Source of the DNA: Polynucleobacter sp. MWH-Berg-3C6 | Lineage (GTDB): Bacteria; Pseudomonadota; Gammaproteobacteria; Burkholderiales; Burkholderiaceae | Direction: 5' to 3' | DNA length: 64,000 nt | Assembly: GCF_018881855.1 (NCBI RefSeq) | Contig: NZ_JACVPN010000002.1 | Location: forward strand, 62,001-126,000 | Part shown: positions 34,708-44,245 of the stretch, piece by piece | Layout of the letters: each line of letters starts with the position of its first letter | Numbering within the stretch: position 1 is the first letter of the stretch | Made by a program: the position numbers and the translations under genes | The notes under the pieces: model-generated | Database searches by the model: none | What the model was told of the DNA's origin: nothing | The model's input: only the letters and a program-made list of their open reading frames with translations

Positions 34708-37134
34708 CTAAGCTTTTCGCAAACGCCAGGCATTTAAAGTGACCGCAAGTGAAGATAGAGACATTCCAATGCCGGCTACCCACGGATTGACTAAGCCCAG
34801 CATCGCAGCCGGAATAGCAAGCAAGTTATAAATGAGTGCCCACAATAAATTTTGCTTGATGATCGCTTGAGTCTTATCAGCTAATCGCAAGATTTTTGCT
34901 AAAGACTCCAAAGAGACAGCTGTCAGAATGGCATCTGCACCAGCAGCAGCTAAAGGAGCGCCGGCACCAACCGCAATTGAAATATCAGCGCGTGCTAATA
35001 GCGGTGCATCGTTCACGCCATCGCCAATTGCCCACACAAAATGATTATCTTTTTGCAAGCGCTCGATATAGTCATACTTGTCCTCAGGAGTACAAACACC
35101 TTGATAATTTTCAATGCCAACATGATGTGCCCACCAAGCCACTGTTGTCGGATCATCTCCGGATACTAAGTGCACGGTAATCTTTCGAGTTTTGACAGTC
35201 TTAAGAAATTGTTCCAGTCCCGGTCTAGGTGTATCCAAGAAAATAAAGCTCGCAATCAGTCCTTGCTCATCCACTAAATGCACTTGGCCGTATTGCCCTA
35301 CACTTCCATCCAGTCTTACTCCGAGCCAAGCCGCACTCCCCAAGCGATATGGGCCTGAACTCAAACCCTTACCCAATTGATTCGTCACAGGATCATTCAA
35401 GCTTGGCAGTACCAAGCTCTCCAGCTGGGCTGCACGCAATAAAGACAGGGCTAGAGGATGTCTTTGACCCGCTTCTAATGCCGCTGCTAGAGCAAGGGCA
35501 TCTTCACGACGATAACCAACTCGTAAATGAATAATTTCTTGTAGCTCTGGCTGACCCATAGTTAAAGTGCCAGTCTTATCTAATACAAGATCGGTCGCCT
35601 TAACTAGGCCCTCAAGAACATGGGCACGCACAATCAGTAAACCCTGCTTCGTCACTGCGCCTTGTGCCGATGCCATAGCAGTTGGAATAGCTAGCGATAG
35701 AGCGCAGGGGCAACTTGCTACTAAGAAAGAAACCAATACGGTCCAAGCTTGGCTCGGATCAAAATATAGCCAAATTGCTGACGAGATAAATGCACTTAGT
35801 AACAAGAAGGCAACAAAGTATGCTGCCCACTTTTCAGCCAGGCTTACCATGACTGGCTTAGCAAGTAATGCTTGATCTAATAATGATGCAATGCCTGCAA
35901 TACGGGTAGATTGTCCAACCGCATCGATTCTCATAAACAAAGGATTGAGAATGTTATGTGTGCCAGCATATAGGTGATCGCCAATCTTTTTCTCTACTGG
36001 CTTAGATTCTCCAGTGAGTAAAGATTCATCTAGGGCACTTGGGTGATCGATCAAAATTCCATCGGCAGGGACCACTTCACCAGGTGATACACGCAGTACT
36101 TCACCAGGCTTACAGTTGACTACCGGCACCACTTCGATTTCTTGGGATACTGGAAAATTAATCAAACGCTCACAAGTTGCAGGCAATTGTTTAGCGAGTG
36201 CTTCAGCACCACCTTGGGCATCTTGTCTTGCTAGCAACTCAACATAGCGCGCGGCCAAAATGAATGCTACAAACATAGTGATTGAATCAAAATAGCTCTG
36301 GCCAGAACCTGTAATTAAATTGAGTGTGCCCGCTGTAAATGCCAAGGCTAACGCAATAGCAATAGGCACATCCATACCCAACAGATGCGTTTGCGCAAAT
36401 GACCGCACGCTGCGCCATGCAGCCTGAAAGATAGGTCCTGCGGAATACACTATCACTGGCACTGTGAGAGCCCAACTTGTCCAACCTAATAACAAGTCAA
36501 ACTCTGGTGTTATATCTGCGCCAACATACGTAGGCCAGGCATACATCATGACTTGCATCATACCCAGCATGGCCACACCCAGACGGGTCAACAGTTGACG
36601 CCTCTCTTGTTTTGCCCGGTCCAAAACTAAAGAAGGTTCAAAAGGCCAGGCTTCATAACCCACTCGCTCGATTTCAAAAAGCAATCTTGCTAGGCTCGTT
36701 TTACCTGGTGAGAATCGCACAATCACTTTTTGTGTGACGTAATTAATTTGTACATCGTTCACACCATCGAGACGTCGTAAGTGTTGCTCGCACAACCAGA
36801 CGCATGCTGCACACCGAATTTTCTCTAATCGTAGAGTTGTTTCTAGATCGCCTGTATCGCCATCAGGTCTCGTAAAGCGCCCTAGCAAAGAAGGATCATC
36901 GTAAGGCTTGAGCTTTTTTGGGATTTCATTAAGAGCAAGATACGCGGCAGGCTTTTCACTAGATTGCACACGCCTTGCATAAAAAACTTCCAAGCCTTCA
37001 CCATGAATTGTTTGGGCAATTGCCATGCAGCCAGGGCAACAAAACGCACGACGCACGCCAGCTAAATCTGATTCTATTAATTCGCTAGACGAAATTGTGC
37101 TGGAGCAGTGATAACAAGTAAGTGTCTTACTCAT
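34708..37134 (-). CDS. ccoI: CcoI copper-transporting P1B-type ATPase for cbb3 oxidase
   Basis: 808 residues from the ATG at 37134, which overlaps the stop of the upstream MFS gene (ATGA). A TTG seven codons earlier is less likely. The N-terminus has a Cys-rich zinc-ribbon-like part (CYHC and CCPGC), then an HMA-like domain with CAACVWLC. The transmembrane metal site is SCPCALSL, the phosphorylation motif DKTGT and the hinge GDGVNDAPLL. CcoI/FixI delivers copper for CcoN maturation. It is co-transcribed with ccoS downstream. Confidence 0.95.
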   Translation of the reverse strand: MSKTLTCYHCSSTISSSELIESDLAGVRRAFCCPGCMAIAQTIHGEGLEVFYARRVQSSEKPAAYLALNEIPKKLKPYDDPSLLGRFTRPDGDTGDLETTLRLEKIRCAACVWLCEQHLRRLDGVNDVQINYVTQKVIVRFSPGKTSLARLLFEIERVGYEAWPFEPSLVLDRAKQERRQLLTRLGVAMLGMMQVMMYAWPTYVGADITPEFDLLLGWTSWALTVPVIVYSAGPIFQAAWRSVRSFAQTHLLGMDVPIAIALALAFTAGTLNLITGSGQSYFDSITMFVAFILAARYVELLARQDAQGGAEALAKQLPATCERLINFPVSQEIEVVPVVNCKPGEVLRVSPGEVVPADGILIDHPSALDESLLTGESKPVEKKIGDHLYAGTHNILNPLFMRIDAVGQSTRIAGIASLLDQALLAKPVMVSLAEKWAAYFVAFLLLSAFISSAIWLYFDPSQAWTVLVSFLVASCPCALSLAIPTAMASAQGAVTKQGLLIVRAHVLEGLVKATDLVLDKTGTLTMGQPELQEIIHLRVGYRREDALALAAALEAGQRHPLALSLLRAAQLESLVLPSLNDPVTNQLGKGLSSGPYRLGSAAWLGVRLDGSVGQYGQVHLVDEQGLIASFIFLDTPRPGLEQFLKTVKTRKITVHLVSGDDPTTVAWWAHHVGIENYQGVCTPEDKYDYIERLQKDNHFVWAIGDGVNDAPLLARADISIAVGAGAPLAAAGADAILTAVSLESLAKILRLADKTQAIIKQNLLWALIYNLLAIPAAMLGLVNPWVAGIGMSLSSLAVTLNAWRLRKA

Positions 37135-38366
37135 TGAGCTGTTTTGCCCACCCAACCATTGCGACGCTCATACAAAACAAATAGAACGCCCCATATCACT
37201 ATAGCAACGTAAGCCCAAACCCATGCAGCCTGTGATGAACGTGAGCCAGAAATATCCAATACAAAACCAAAAATTGCGGGGCCCAACATACCTCCACCAA
37301 AGCCCATGAGGGAATGTAGGCCCATAGCAGCGCCTTTGATATTTTCTTTGGCGCTAATGACTAAGCCCGCAGTTAAGGTCGCAGAGTCAGCCATGATAAA
37401 GATGGCATGCCCAACAGCCAAAGCAACAATCAGCCACCAAGATTGACCTGTCGAGCACGCTAGCGCAATTCCCAAAACTGCACTACTTAGCATCACAATA
37501 CATACCCACTTTTGACGTCCAATTCGAAGAGCAATCTCATTACCTAGAATAGAGGCAGGCACGCCAAAGAAATTAATGACGCCCGCCAGTGTTGTTGCGC
37601 CCAATAGAAATGGCTCTCCCGATACCGCAGCACAAAATACAAAGAAGGCTACGAGCCAGCTTCTAGATGCAAATAGCTCTAAGGAATGCGCGGTATAGCC
37701 AAAAATAAATCCAGATGCTTTTTTGTCTTGTAATACTAATTTCCACTTCTCAACTGGAAAAATATCATGCAAACGAATTTGGATTGACCTCTTCCACTTC
37801 TCATGCTGCAGCGGAGGAATGAGAAGCAATACAATTAAAAATGCTGTAAAAGGTCCAAGGGCAATGATGCCAAAGACATAATGCCAACCAAGTCCACTTA
37901 AAATCCAACCTGAACATAAATAAGAAAATCCAGTGCCAATGCCAAAGAAGGCGGTATAGAAGGCAATGTGACGCGTCAGTTCACCGGACTGAATTCGGTC
38001 CGACAAAATTTTGAGGCCAGGCATATAAGTACCAGCAAGACCAGCACCATTGATTGCCATGAAAAATAATGCAGTCCAAAAATTGAATGCCAATAGACTC
38101 ATACCTAAGAGTCCAAAGGTTGCAGAGAGGCCGCCGATTAAATAAATCTTACGAGCATCGACTCGATCAGTTATTGCAGTAGCTAAAGGCACTGCCAACA
38201 TATAGCCAAAGAAAAATGCACTAGCAATTAACCCAGATTCTAGATTGCTTAAATGCCACTCCTCCTGCAAAGTAGTCAGAACTACTGCGTAGCATGCAAA
38301 GCCCAATAAAGCACAGGTTTGTGCCATGAGCATGAGAGGGGTATAGCCAACCGATCGAAAGCGCAT
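37131..38366 (-). CDS. MFS transporter coupled to ccoI
   Basis: 411 residues with twelve hydrophobic helices. The N-terminal half has the MFS loop with AITDRVDARKIYLIGG, close to the G-x-x-D-R-x-G-R/K motif. The stop overlaps the ccoI start by four bases, an unusually tight link for an MFS gene in a cbb3 locus. Met, Cys and His occur in several helices (PLMLMAQTC, HAIFIM, HSLMGFGGGM). Alphaproteobacterial CcoA, an MFS copper importer for cbb3, has comparable Met/His motifs, but I do not see its exact MxxxM/HxxxM spacing. Substrate therefore unknown. Confidence 0.82.
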   Translation of the reverse strand: MRFRSVGYTPLMLMAQTCALLGFACYAVVLTTLQEEWHLSNLESGLIASAFFFGYMLAVPLATAITDRVDARKIYLIGGLSATFGLLGMSLLAFNFWTALFFMAINGAGLAGTYMPGLKILSDRIQSGELTRHIAFYTAFFGIGTGFSYLCSGWILSGLGWHYVFGIIALGPFTAFLIVLLLIPPLQHEKWKRSIQIRLHDIFPVEKWKLVLQDKKASGFIFGYTAHSLELFASRSWLVAFFVFCAAVSGEPFLLGATTLAGVINFFGVPASILGNEIALRIGRQKWVCIVMLSSAVLGIALACSTGQSWWLIVALAVGHAIFIMADSATLTAGLVISAKENIKGAAMGLHSLMGFGGGMLGPAIFGFVLDISGSRSSQAAWVWAYVAIVIWGVLFVLYERRNGWVGKTAQ

Positions 38367-38450
38367 AAAGTATCAGTAAAAACGTGAATCCATTCTACTC
38401 GCCCTAAGAGCAAAGACCCGCTACACTAAGAAAAAACAGATGGAGACAGC

Positions 38451-39434
38451 ATGAAAAATAATCGTATTTTGGCTAATTTAATCAAACTGGGAACCGCACT
38501 AACCATTAGCCTTGCTAGCGCCTTAGTGCTGGCAGATAACTACCCTTCAAAGCCTATTAAGGCCATTGTTCCATTTGCTCCAGGTAGCACCACCGATCAG
38601 ATTGGCCGAGCTTTTGCAGCCAAGATGTCTGAACTCTTAGGTCAGCCAGTAGTCATTGAGAATCGCCCTGGAGCCAATGGACTCATTGGCGCTGATTTTG
38701 TTGCTAAAGCTCCAGCAGATGGCTACACCATTCTGATTGGAACTAATAGCACCAATGCTGCACTCAAAAGCTTAGTCAAAAATCTACCCTATAACCAAGA
38801 TACTGCTTTTACTCCTATTGGATTCTTTGGTTCAGCACCACTCATCATTGCTATCAATAATGATGTGCCTGCTAAATCACTGAATGGATTTGTATCGCTT
38901 GCTAAAGCGAATCCCGGAAAAATGACCTTTGCCTATGCAAGCACATCGCAAAGGGTATCCTCAGAAATGCTGGCAACTGCCGCTGATATCAAAATGACTG
39001 GCGTATCTTATAAGAGCGGTCCGAATGCCATGACAGATGTCATAGGTGGCCAAGTCAATATGTTTACCTCTGACTTTGGAGTGAGCTTACCGCAAGTACA
39101 AGCAGGAAAAATCCGCGGCTTAGCAGTGACATCTCTTAAACGCTCACCCGCCATTCCAGAGTTACCTACAGTCAATGAAGCTTTAGGGATCAAAGGCTAT
39201 GAACTCATTTCTTTCTTTGCTGCATTCGGCCCAGCCGATATGCCAAAAGATGCCGTCCTCAAACTGAATAAAGCGATTAACGAGGCATCGAAGTCAAAAG
39301 AGGTTACTGAGCGATTTTCTGCAATGGGTTTTGAAACTCAAGCAATAACACCAGAAGCCCTGGGTCAGAAAATTAAAATTGAGACTGCAAAATGGGGCAA
39401 GGCCATCAGAGAAGCGGGTATTCAACCAGAATAA
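38451..39434 (+). CDS. Bug-family (TctC-type) periplasmic solute-binding protein
   Basis: 327 residues with a signal peptide ending VLA(D). Family motifs are YPSKPIKAIVPFAPGSTTDQIGR, then GYTILIGTNSTNAAL, VSYKSGPNAMTDVIGGQVN and LPTVNEALG. GGAGA precedes the ATG. It is divergent from the MFS-ccoI unit and convergent with the 2OG-Fe dioxygenase gene 8 bp away. No permease genes are adjacent. The ligand is unknown. Confidence 0.9.
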   Translation: MKNNRILANLIKLGTALTISLASALVLADNYPSKPIKAIVPFAPGSTTDQIGRAFAAKMSELLGQPVVIENRPGANGLIGADFVAKAPADGYTILIGTNSTNAALKSLVKNLPYNQDTAFTPIGFFGSAPLIIAINNDVPAKSLNGFVSLAKANPGKMTFAYASTSQRVSSEMLATAADIKMTGVSYKSGPNAMTDVIGGQVNMFTSDFGVSLPQVQAGKIRGLAVTSLKRSPAIPELPTVNEALGIKGYELISFFAAFGPADMPKDAVLKLNKAINEASKSKEVTERFSAMGFETQAITPEALGQKIKIETAKWGKAIREAGIQPE

Positions 39435-39442
39435 GGACTTCT

Positions 39443-40198
39443 TTACTGCTGGCTTCGATTTGGTGAATCCTGAAAGCCGTTAGATCTAAAGGTGAGCACT
39501 AAGGTGTCACGATAGCCGTAATCCCCAAGCGGCTGAATCGGGGTTGATTCATGAATCATCCGCTCATCATTCATGAGCAACACCGACCAAGGTTGAGCTA
39601 AGGTAAAGCGTAAGCCAGCAGAACCAGAGGTATCAAAAATTCTGGTTTCTCCACCTTTAATGCCCACACGGTTTAACAAAAATACTGCTACAAAATCGAC
39701 GCCGTCGCGGTGCGCACCCTCAGGTGTTGGTCGACCAATACCGTCAGTAGTATCAATCCGAAATTGATGCGCTTCTACAAACCAAGTTTTAGCTGGCTTT
39801 AATCCACTCAAGACCTGAGCAAGACCTAGTAAAAGAGACTGCCAAGCAGGGTCATTTAATAGCGTTGCTTGAACAGGCTCAAACCAGCGCTCAATACCAC
39901 CATGCAAAGCGTTGTAATTGACAGACTGCCAATGGGCACGATGCGGCACTAAGTTGAGATGATCGCCTTTAATCTCATAACTTGCATGACGACGAAAACG
40001 ATAACGGCCGCCATCCTTTAAATATGGATCGCGAGGCAAACCTTCCCAGTACTGGCCTAAGTTCAGCAAATTCGCTAGCGTGACCTTGCTCATTTCAGCA
40101 ACGGTTTCGGCTGACGCCACCACATATCCCTGGGAGCGTAAAGCCTGAGCAAGCTCTTTGGCCGAAGTCAGTTCTGGCGCTAGAGTGGCATTAGTCAT
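39443..40198 (-). CDS. 2OG-Fe(II) dioxygenase family protein (PF10014-type)
   Basis: 251 residues. The C-terminal half has the iron site HRD (GAHRDGVDFVAVFLLNR) and a distal His in MIHESTPI, matching HxD...H of 2-oxoglutarate dioxygenases. KGGETRIFD and the basic residues near its end fit cosubstrate binding. Related proteins include the PF10014 group and IDO-type L-isoleucine hydroxylases that act on free amino acids. It is followed by a Bug receptor on the same strand (32 bp gap in the intergenic side), with no clear shared promoter. Confidence 0.8.
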   Translation of the reverse strand: MTNATLAPELTSAKELAQALRSQGYVVASAETVAEMSKVTLANLLNLGQYWEGLPRDPYLKDGGRYRFRRHASYEIKGDHLNLVPHRAHWQSVNYNALHGGIERWFEPVQATLLNDPAWQSLLLGLAQVLSGLKPAKTWFVEAHQFRIDTTDGIGRPTPEGAHRDGVDFVAVFLLNRVGIKGGETRIFDTSGSAGLRFTLAQPWSVLLMNDERMIHESTPIQPLGDYGYRDTLVLTFRSNGFQDSPNRSQQ

Positions 40199-40230
40199 AG
40201 GTCTATTTTATGGCAATCATCAAAATAGCA

Positions 40231-41199
40231 TCAATCCAACTGCGCGCCGGATGCTTTCACAATTTTTGCCCATTTAGCCAACTCATCCTTGAGCAAAGTT
40301 CCTAGCTTTGCAGAGGGAACTGGATTGAGATCTAAACCCTGAGCAGTTAACTTCTCACGCACGTCTGCTCTTGCCATCACCTTTTCCATTGCAACTTGAT
40401 TTTTCTTAATGACATCAGCGCTCACACCGATTGGAGCAAAGGTCGCAACCCAAACCTCACCCACACAATCAGGATAGGTTTCTGCAATCGCTGGGATTTC
40501 TGGTGCTGCGCTAGAACGCTTAGCAGAGCTAATAGCAATCGCCTGCAGCTTACCCGCCTTGATGTAATTAATTGCTGAGGGCAGACTCGCAAAAGCAAGT
40601 GGTACTTGTCCGCCTAATACATCATTAATTGCAGGAGCAACGCCTTTGTAAGGGATATGCTGCATTTCAATACCAGCGCTGGTGTTCAGCATGGCACCCA
40701 GCAGATGGCTGATTGTGCCGTTCCCAGCAGACGCATATGAAAGTTCACCAGGCTTCTTTTTCGCTGCTGCAACTACATCAGCAAGCGTTTTATAAGGAGA
40801 TCCTGGTGGTGAAACCAATACATATGGTGTGGCGCCGATGTAATACAGGGGCACAAAGTCATTAACAGGATCAAATCCTGGGTTCTTATATAGAGAAGGA
40901 TTAATTGCTTGTGCGCTATTAATTGTTAACAGTAGGGTGTAGCCATCTTTAGGAGAGCGCGCCACACTTTGCGTGCCAATATTGCCGCCTGCACCAGGTC
41001 TATTTTCAACGACGATAGAGCTACCAATTGCTTCGCCATAAGCAGGTGCAATCAAGCGAGCAACAATATCATTGGTTCCGCCCGCCGCCTGGGGGACTAC
41101 CAGGGATATTGGCTTATTAGGATAAGGCTGAGCCAGTACCGATACAGAAATGCTTAATCCAAAAATGAATGTCAGTAGCGCGCATATTTTTTTATACAT
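40231..41199 (-). CDS. Bug-family (TctC-type) periplasmic solute-binding protein
   Basis: 322 residues with a signal peptide ending SVLAQ. Motifs: YPNKPISLVVPQAAGGTNDIVAR, then GYTLLLTINSAQAIN, IPYKGVAPAINDVLGGQVP and IPAIAETYP. GGAGA is 4 nt before the ATG at 41199. It starts 11 bp after the TAXI-type gene on the same strand, so these two receptor-like genes and ccmI may share a transcript. Ligand unknown. Confidence 0.9.
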   Translation of the reverse strand: MYKKICALLTFIFGLSISVSVLAQPYPNKPISLVVPQAAGGTNDIVARLIAPAYGEAIGSSIVVENRPGAGGNIGTQSVARSPKDGYTLLLTINSAQAINPSLYKNPGFDPVNDFVPLYYIGATPYVLVSPPGSPYKTLADVVAAAKKKPGELSYASAGNGTISHLLGAMLNTSAGIEMQHIPYKGVAPAINDVLGGQVPLAFASLPSAINYIKAGKLQAIAISSAKRSSAAPEIPAIAETYPDCVGEVWVATFAPIGVSADVIKKNQVAMEKVMARADVREKLTAQGLDLNPVPSAKLGTLLKDELAKWAKIVKASGAQLD

Positions 41200-41210
41200 T
41201 TTGTCTCCAA

Positions 41211-42533
41211 TTAACTATATAGATTTAAGCGTGTTCTAACATCACCTATATGACCCTTAAGGTCATACCACTCTTTAGCATCCATCATTGAAACCTTCAT
41301 AGCCCCAACCCGATTTTCGATTGACTCTAGGTCTCTTAAATTCTTCTCCTTGAGCTCAGGATTTAAGGCATTTTTCTCAATCACTTTGAGCTCTTCATAC
41401 ACCTGCGCAAGCTTGAGTTTTAAGAAAAAGTTTTTTACCGCTGGAACATAGGTAAATAAAGGAATAAAAATCACCAAAAGCGGAATCACGATTTTTACAA
41501 AGCGCCCTATCCAAACTGCAGTCCAGAACGGTAGATGACGGTGCAAGAAAGAAGGTCCATCTTTTAAATAAATCTCTGCATCCACATGCAAAGGAAAATC
41601 CAATCCAACACTAGAGGGGAACTCACCTACTTTTTGCAGGCGTGAGTACGACTTCAGAATATCGTATGAAGCACCTAGCAAAAGGGAAACCAAGGCAGGG
41701 CTGATATCCTCCCGGGCAACTAGTGTGGCCGTAGGTGCAATGACCTGTATATCCTGGCGCGGTAAGTCATGCTCAATACTTAGCAAACCTCTAGGGACAT
41801 TAACCTTGGAAAGGTATGGCAGGTTCCGTGTGTAAGCGTCTGCTTGTTCAAAGTTCATTAACCGAATACCAGGAACTTCATAGAATTTTTTAATAACAGG
41901 TGCTTCAGCAGCCACCACAATGAATGCCACATCCAATTCACCACGATTGAGCTTTTCTACAGCCTGATCAGGTTTTAGCTTTTCTGCACGTAATTCACTC
42001 TCGGATATGCCGCTGATTTTCAGTAAAGCATTGCTAAGCGCTAAAGTACCGCTGCCCTCATTACCAAGTGAAACACGTTTGCCCTTTAATTGCTTCAGAA
42101 CCCTCAGTCCGCCCTCGCTCTTAAATGCTTCCTCTCGATACCAGACCCAGATTGGTTCATAAAACATGCCAGCAATCGAAACAAGTTTAGGGTATTGGGA
42201 AATCTCAGCAACACCACCTTGCACGATTGCAAAATCTACCTCTGACTTTGAATCTCCCAGCAACTTCAGATTGTCAACTGTCCCACCAGTTTCTATGACA
42301 TCAAGCTTGATTCTGTCCTCCACAAGCTCGGCCTTTAGACGCTCTCCAAACTGGTAATAAAGCCCAGTCGGCAATCCGGCCGCCATCTCTATGACCTTTG
42401 GCGGAGGTGGAATGAGGATCCACAAAACACTGAAAATGGCGACCATCGCCACAAGAAAGGATGCCAATACGGTAACGGGATTGAAAAGATGTTTTTTGAG
42501 GGATTTCATAGAAGTCTCTAATGTTTTTTGCAT
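41211..42533 (-). CDS. membrane-anchored TAXI-family receptor-like protein
   Basis: 440 residues. An N-terminal membrane anchor (about 20-42) leads to a TAXI domain: IEMAAGLPTGLYYQFGERL, TGGTVDNLKLLGD and KGKRVSLGNEGSGTL. A second helix around 345-368 is followed by about 70 residues with coiled-coil character (LKLAQVYEELKVIEKNA). Both ends should be cytoplasmic with the receptor in the periplasm. No TRAP permease is adjacent; it lies 57 bp downstream of ccmI. A later Met (42509) is an alternative start. It may be a sensor or scaffold rather than a transporter receptor. Confidence 0.78.
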   Translation of the reverse strand: MQKTLETSMKSLKKHLFNPVTVLASFLVAMVAIFSVLWILIPPPPKVIEMAAGLPTGLYYQFGERLKAELVEDRIKLDVIETGGTVDNLKLLGDSKSEVDFAIVQGGVAEISQYPKLVSIAGMFYEPIWVWYREEAFKSEGGLRVLKQLKGKRVSLGNEGSGTLALSNALLKISGISESELRAEKLKPDQAVEKLNRGELDVAFIVVAAEAPVIKKFYEVPGIRLMNFEQADAYTRNLPYLSKVNVPRGLLSIEHDLPRQDIQVIAPTATLVAREDISPALVSLLLGASYDILKSYSRLQKVGEFPSSVGLDFPLHVDAEIYLKDGPSFLHRHLPFWTAVWIGRFVKIVIPLLVIFIPLFTYVPAVKNFFLKLKLAQVYEELKVIEKNALNPELKEKNLRDLESIENRVGAMKVSMMDAKEWYDLKGHIGDVRTRLNLYS

Positions 42534-42590
42534 TATGCCCCGCTGATAAAAATAGGCAAATGTCTGCCTAATTGGGGGGCTAACTAGGAC

Positions 42591-43775
42591 TTACTGGCGC
42601 ACCTGGTCAATGACTAGCCGCACATTGCCCGCCCCGACCTTCACCGTTTGCGGGGAAGACATCAAATCTCCTATCTCGGGTTTAGCCATCCCCGTTTTAG
42701 AGATTCTGACCTCAATGGAGGCTTCCGCAATTTGAGAGAGTGGTGCATTTGGATTCATCGCCAAAGCATCCGTTAAAGCAAAATTCATCGGAAACTCTGA
42801 GATAGAAGTCTTCAGCACTGCAACTGGCATACGTTCGCCTGGCTTACGTGCAATGACCATCACAATATCGCTAGATTTCACTTTCGATTTCAGATCAGCA
42901 GAAATCTCAATCTTGCCGCTGATTCCTTTATTACTGACAACAGCCTTAGATGAGAGGCCGCCCTTAGTACGCGCATCAGCAATAGACTCGGCAATGGAGC
43001 GCGCTTCTTCAGAGCCTGGTGGTAACTGTTGCGCAAGCTTCTCCCAAGTTTGTACAGCCGCTTTGTAATTTCCAGTGGTGTAGGAAGCAGTCCCGGAGAG
43101 CCATAGCGCCATGAGATTATTGGGATCTAAGCTGAGTGCTTGATTAATGAGTTTGAGAGGTTTACCGGCAAAGTTGCCATTTGCATTAGCGGCCAGCACA
43201 TCAGCATAATCAGCTAAGAGCTGGGGGTCAGTATCAATAAAATTTCCTGCGCGCTCATATGCTTTTGCAGCATCCTCATTGCGACCCAAGATGCGATACG
43301 AACGAGCCAGCATTACCCAACCCTTCAAATTCGTTGGGTCCTTTTCCATCTTTGCAGCAAATTCAGTAACCATTTTCTCAACACCTTCTTGAGTCATAGG
43401 CTGCTGAGTACCCTGCTCGGCAATACGAGTAGCATCTCCTAATGAGAAATAAAAGCCTGCCGAAAGCACCGATACGAATATACATAGACCAATGACCGTG
43501 ATCTTGCTTGAACCCATTACAGAGCGATCATCCTCTTCGTTCGTATCCTGATAGAGGCGCTGACGCATTTCGGCATGGGCAATTTCATAATCAGCGCCAT
43601 TGATAGAGCCTGCACTACGCTCTGCCTCTAGTTTTTCAAGCTCTTCACGATAAATTGCGGCATTCATTTGACGGCGAGAGGTTGCTTCTACTTTTGCCGG
43701 AAATATAAATGGACGCAATAACAGGAGCAGCACTAGAACTAATAATAGAAAAGCGGCAATCAGAAAACTGGTCAT
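42591..43775 (-). CDS. ccmI: cytochrome c maturation protein CcmI/CycH
   Basis: 394 residues. Two membrane segments (about 1-22 and 92-112) flank a cytoplasmic loop (RRQMNAAIYREELEKLEAERSAG, the CycH start). A TPR region follows (WVMLARSYRILGRNEDAAKAYERAG and LWLSGTASYTTGNYKAAVQTWEKLA). The C-terminal periplasmic domain resembles CcmI-2. CcmI holds apocytochrome c for haem ligation with CcmF and CcmH. Its ATG overlaps the ccmH stop by four bases. Confidence 0.92.
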   Translation of the reverse strand: MTSFLIAAFLLLVLVLLLLLRPFIFPAKVEATSRRQMNAAIYREELEKLEAERSAGSINGADYEIAHAEMRQRLYQDTNEEDDRSVMGSSKITVIGLCIFVSVLSAGFYFSLGDATRIAEQGTQQPMTQEGVEKMVTEFAAKMEKDPTNLKGWVMLARSYRILGRNEDAAKAYERAGNFIDTDPQLLADYADVLAANANGNFAGKPLKLINQALSLDPNNLMALWLSGTASYTTGNYKAAVQTWEKLAQQLPPGSEEARSIAESIADARTKGGLSSKAVVSNKGISGKIEISADLKSKVKSSDIVMVIARKPGERMPVAVLKTSISEFPMNFALTDALAMNPNAPLSQIAEASIEVRISKTGMAKPEIGDLMSSPQTVKVGAGNVRLVIDQVRQ

Positions 43776-44245
43776 AGCAGCCCCTTCTCATCTTTGGCAT
43801 TGAGCAAGGCGTCAATTCTCTTATTGTCATCATCTGACAAGGTGATGGTAGTAACAGCATTATTTCTGCGGCGCAAATAAGTAAATAGCACCGCTATACC
43901 AATTAATAAAATAATGAAGGGGCCAATCCAAAGCAGCCAGGTAATTGGCTTAACAGGTGGCCGATAGAGCACAAAGTCCCCATAGCGCTCGACCATGAAG
44001 TTTCTAATTTGATCGTCGCTCTTACCTTCTTTAATTAGGGTCCGAATTTCTCGCCGCAGGTCATTGGCTAAATCAGAGCGTGATCCAGCTAATGATTCAT
44101 TTTGACAAACCAGGCAACGCATTTCTTCAGAGATACTGATTAAGCGTTGCTCAGTCACAGGATCATCCGCCAAAGGGGTGGCATCTTTAGCGAATGGCGA
44201 GCTAAAGCTGAGCACACAGAGAATCATGAGTAAAAATATCTTCAT
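43772..44245 (-). CDS. ccmH: cytochrome c maturation thioredoxin-like protein CcmH
   Basis: 157 residues. A signal peptide ends about FAKD. The redox motif LRCLVCQNES (C44, C47) is diagnostic. It has a C-terminal membrane helix (about 102-124) and RYGDFVLYRPP. CcmH reduces apocytochrome CxxCH disulfides. Four-base overlaps join it to ccmG and ccmI. Confidence 0.95.
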   Translation of the reverse strand: MKIFLLMILCVLSFSSPFAKDATPLADDPVTEQRLISISEEMRCLVCQNESLAGSRSDLANDLRREIRTLIKEGKSDDQIRNFMVERYGDFVLYRPPVKPITWLLWIGPFIILLIGIAVLFTYLRRRNNAVTTITLSDDDNKRIDALLNAKDEKGLL

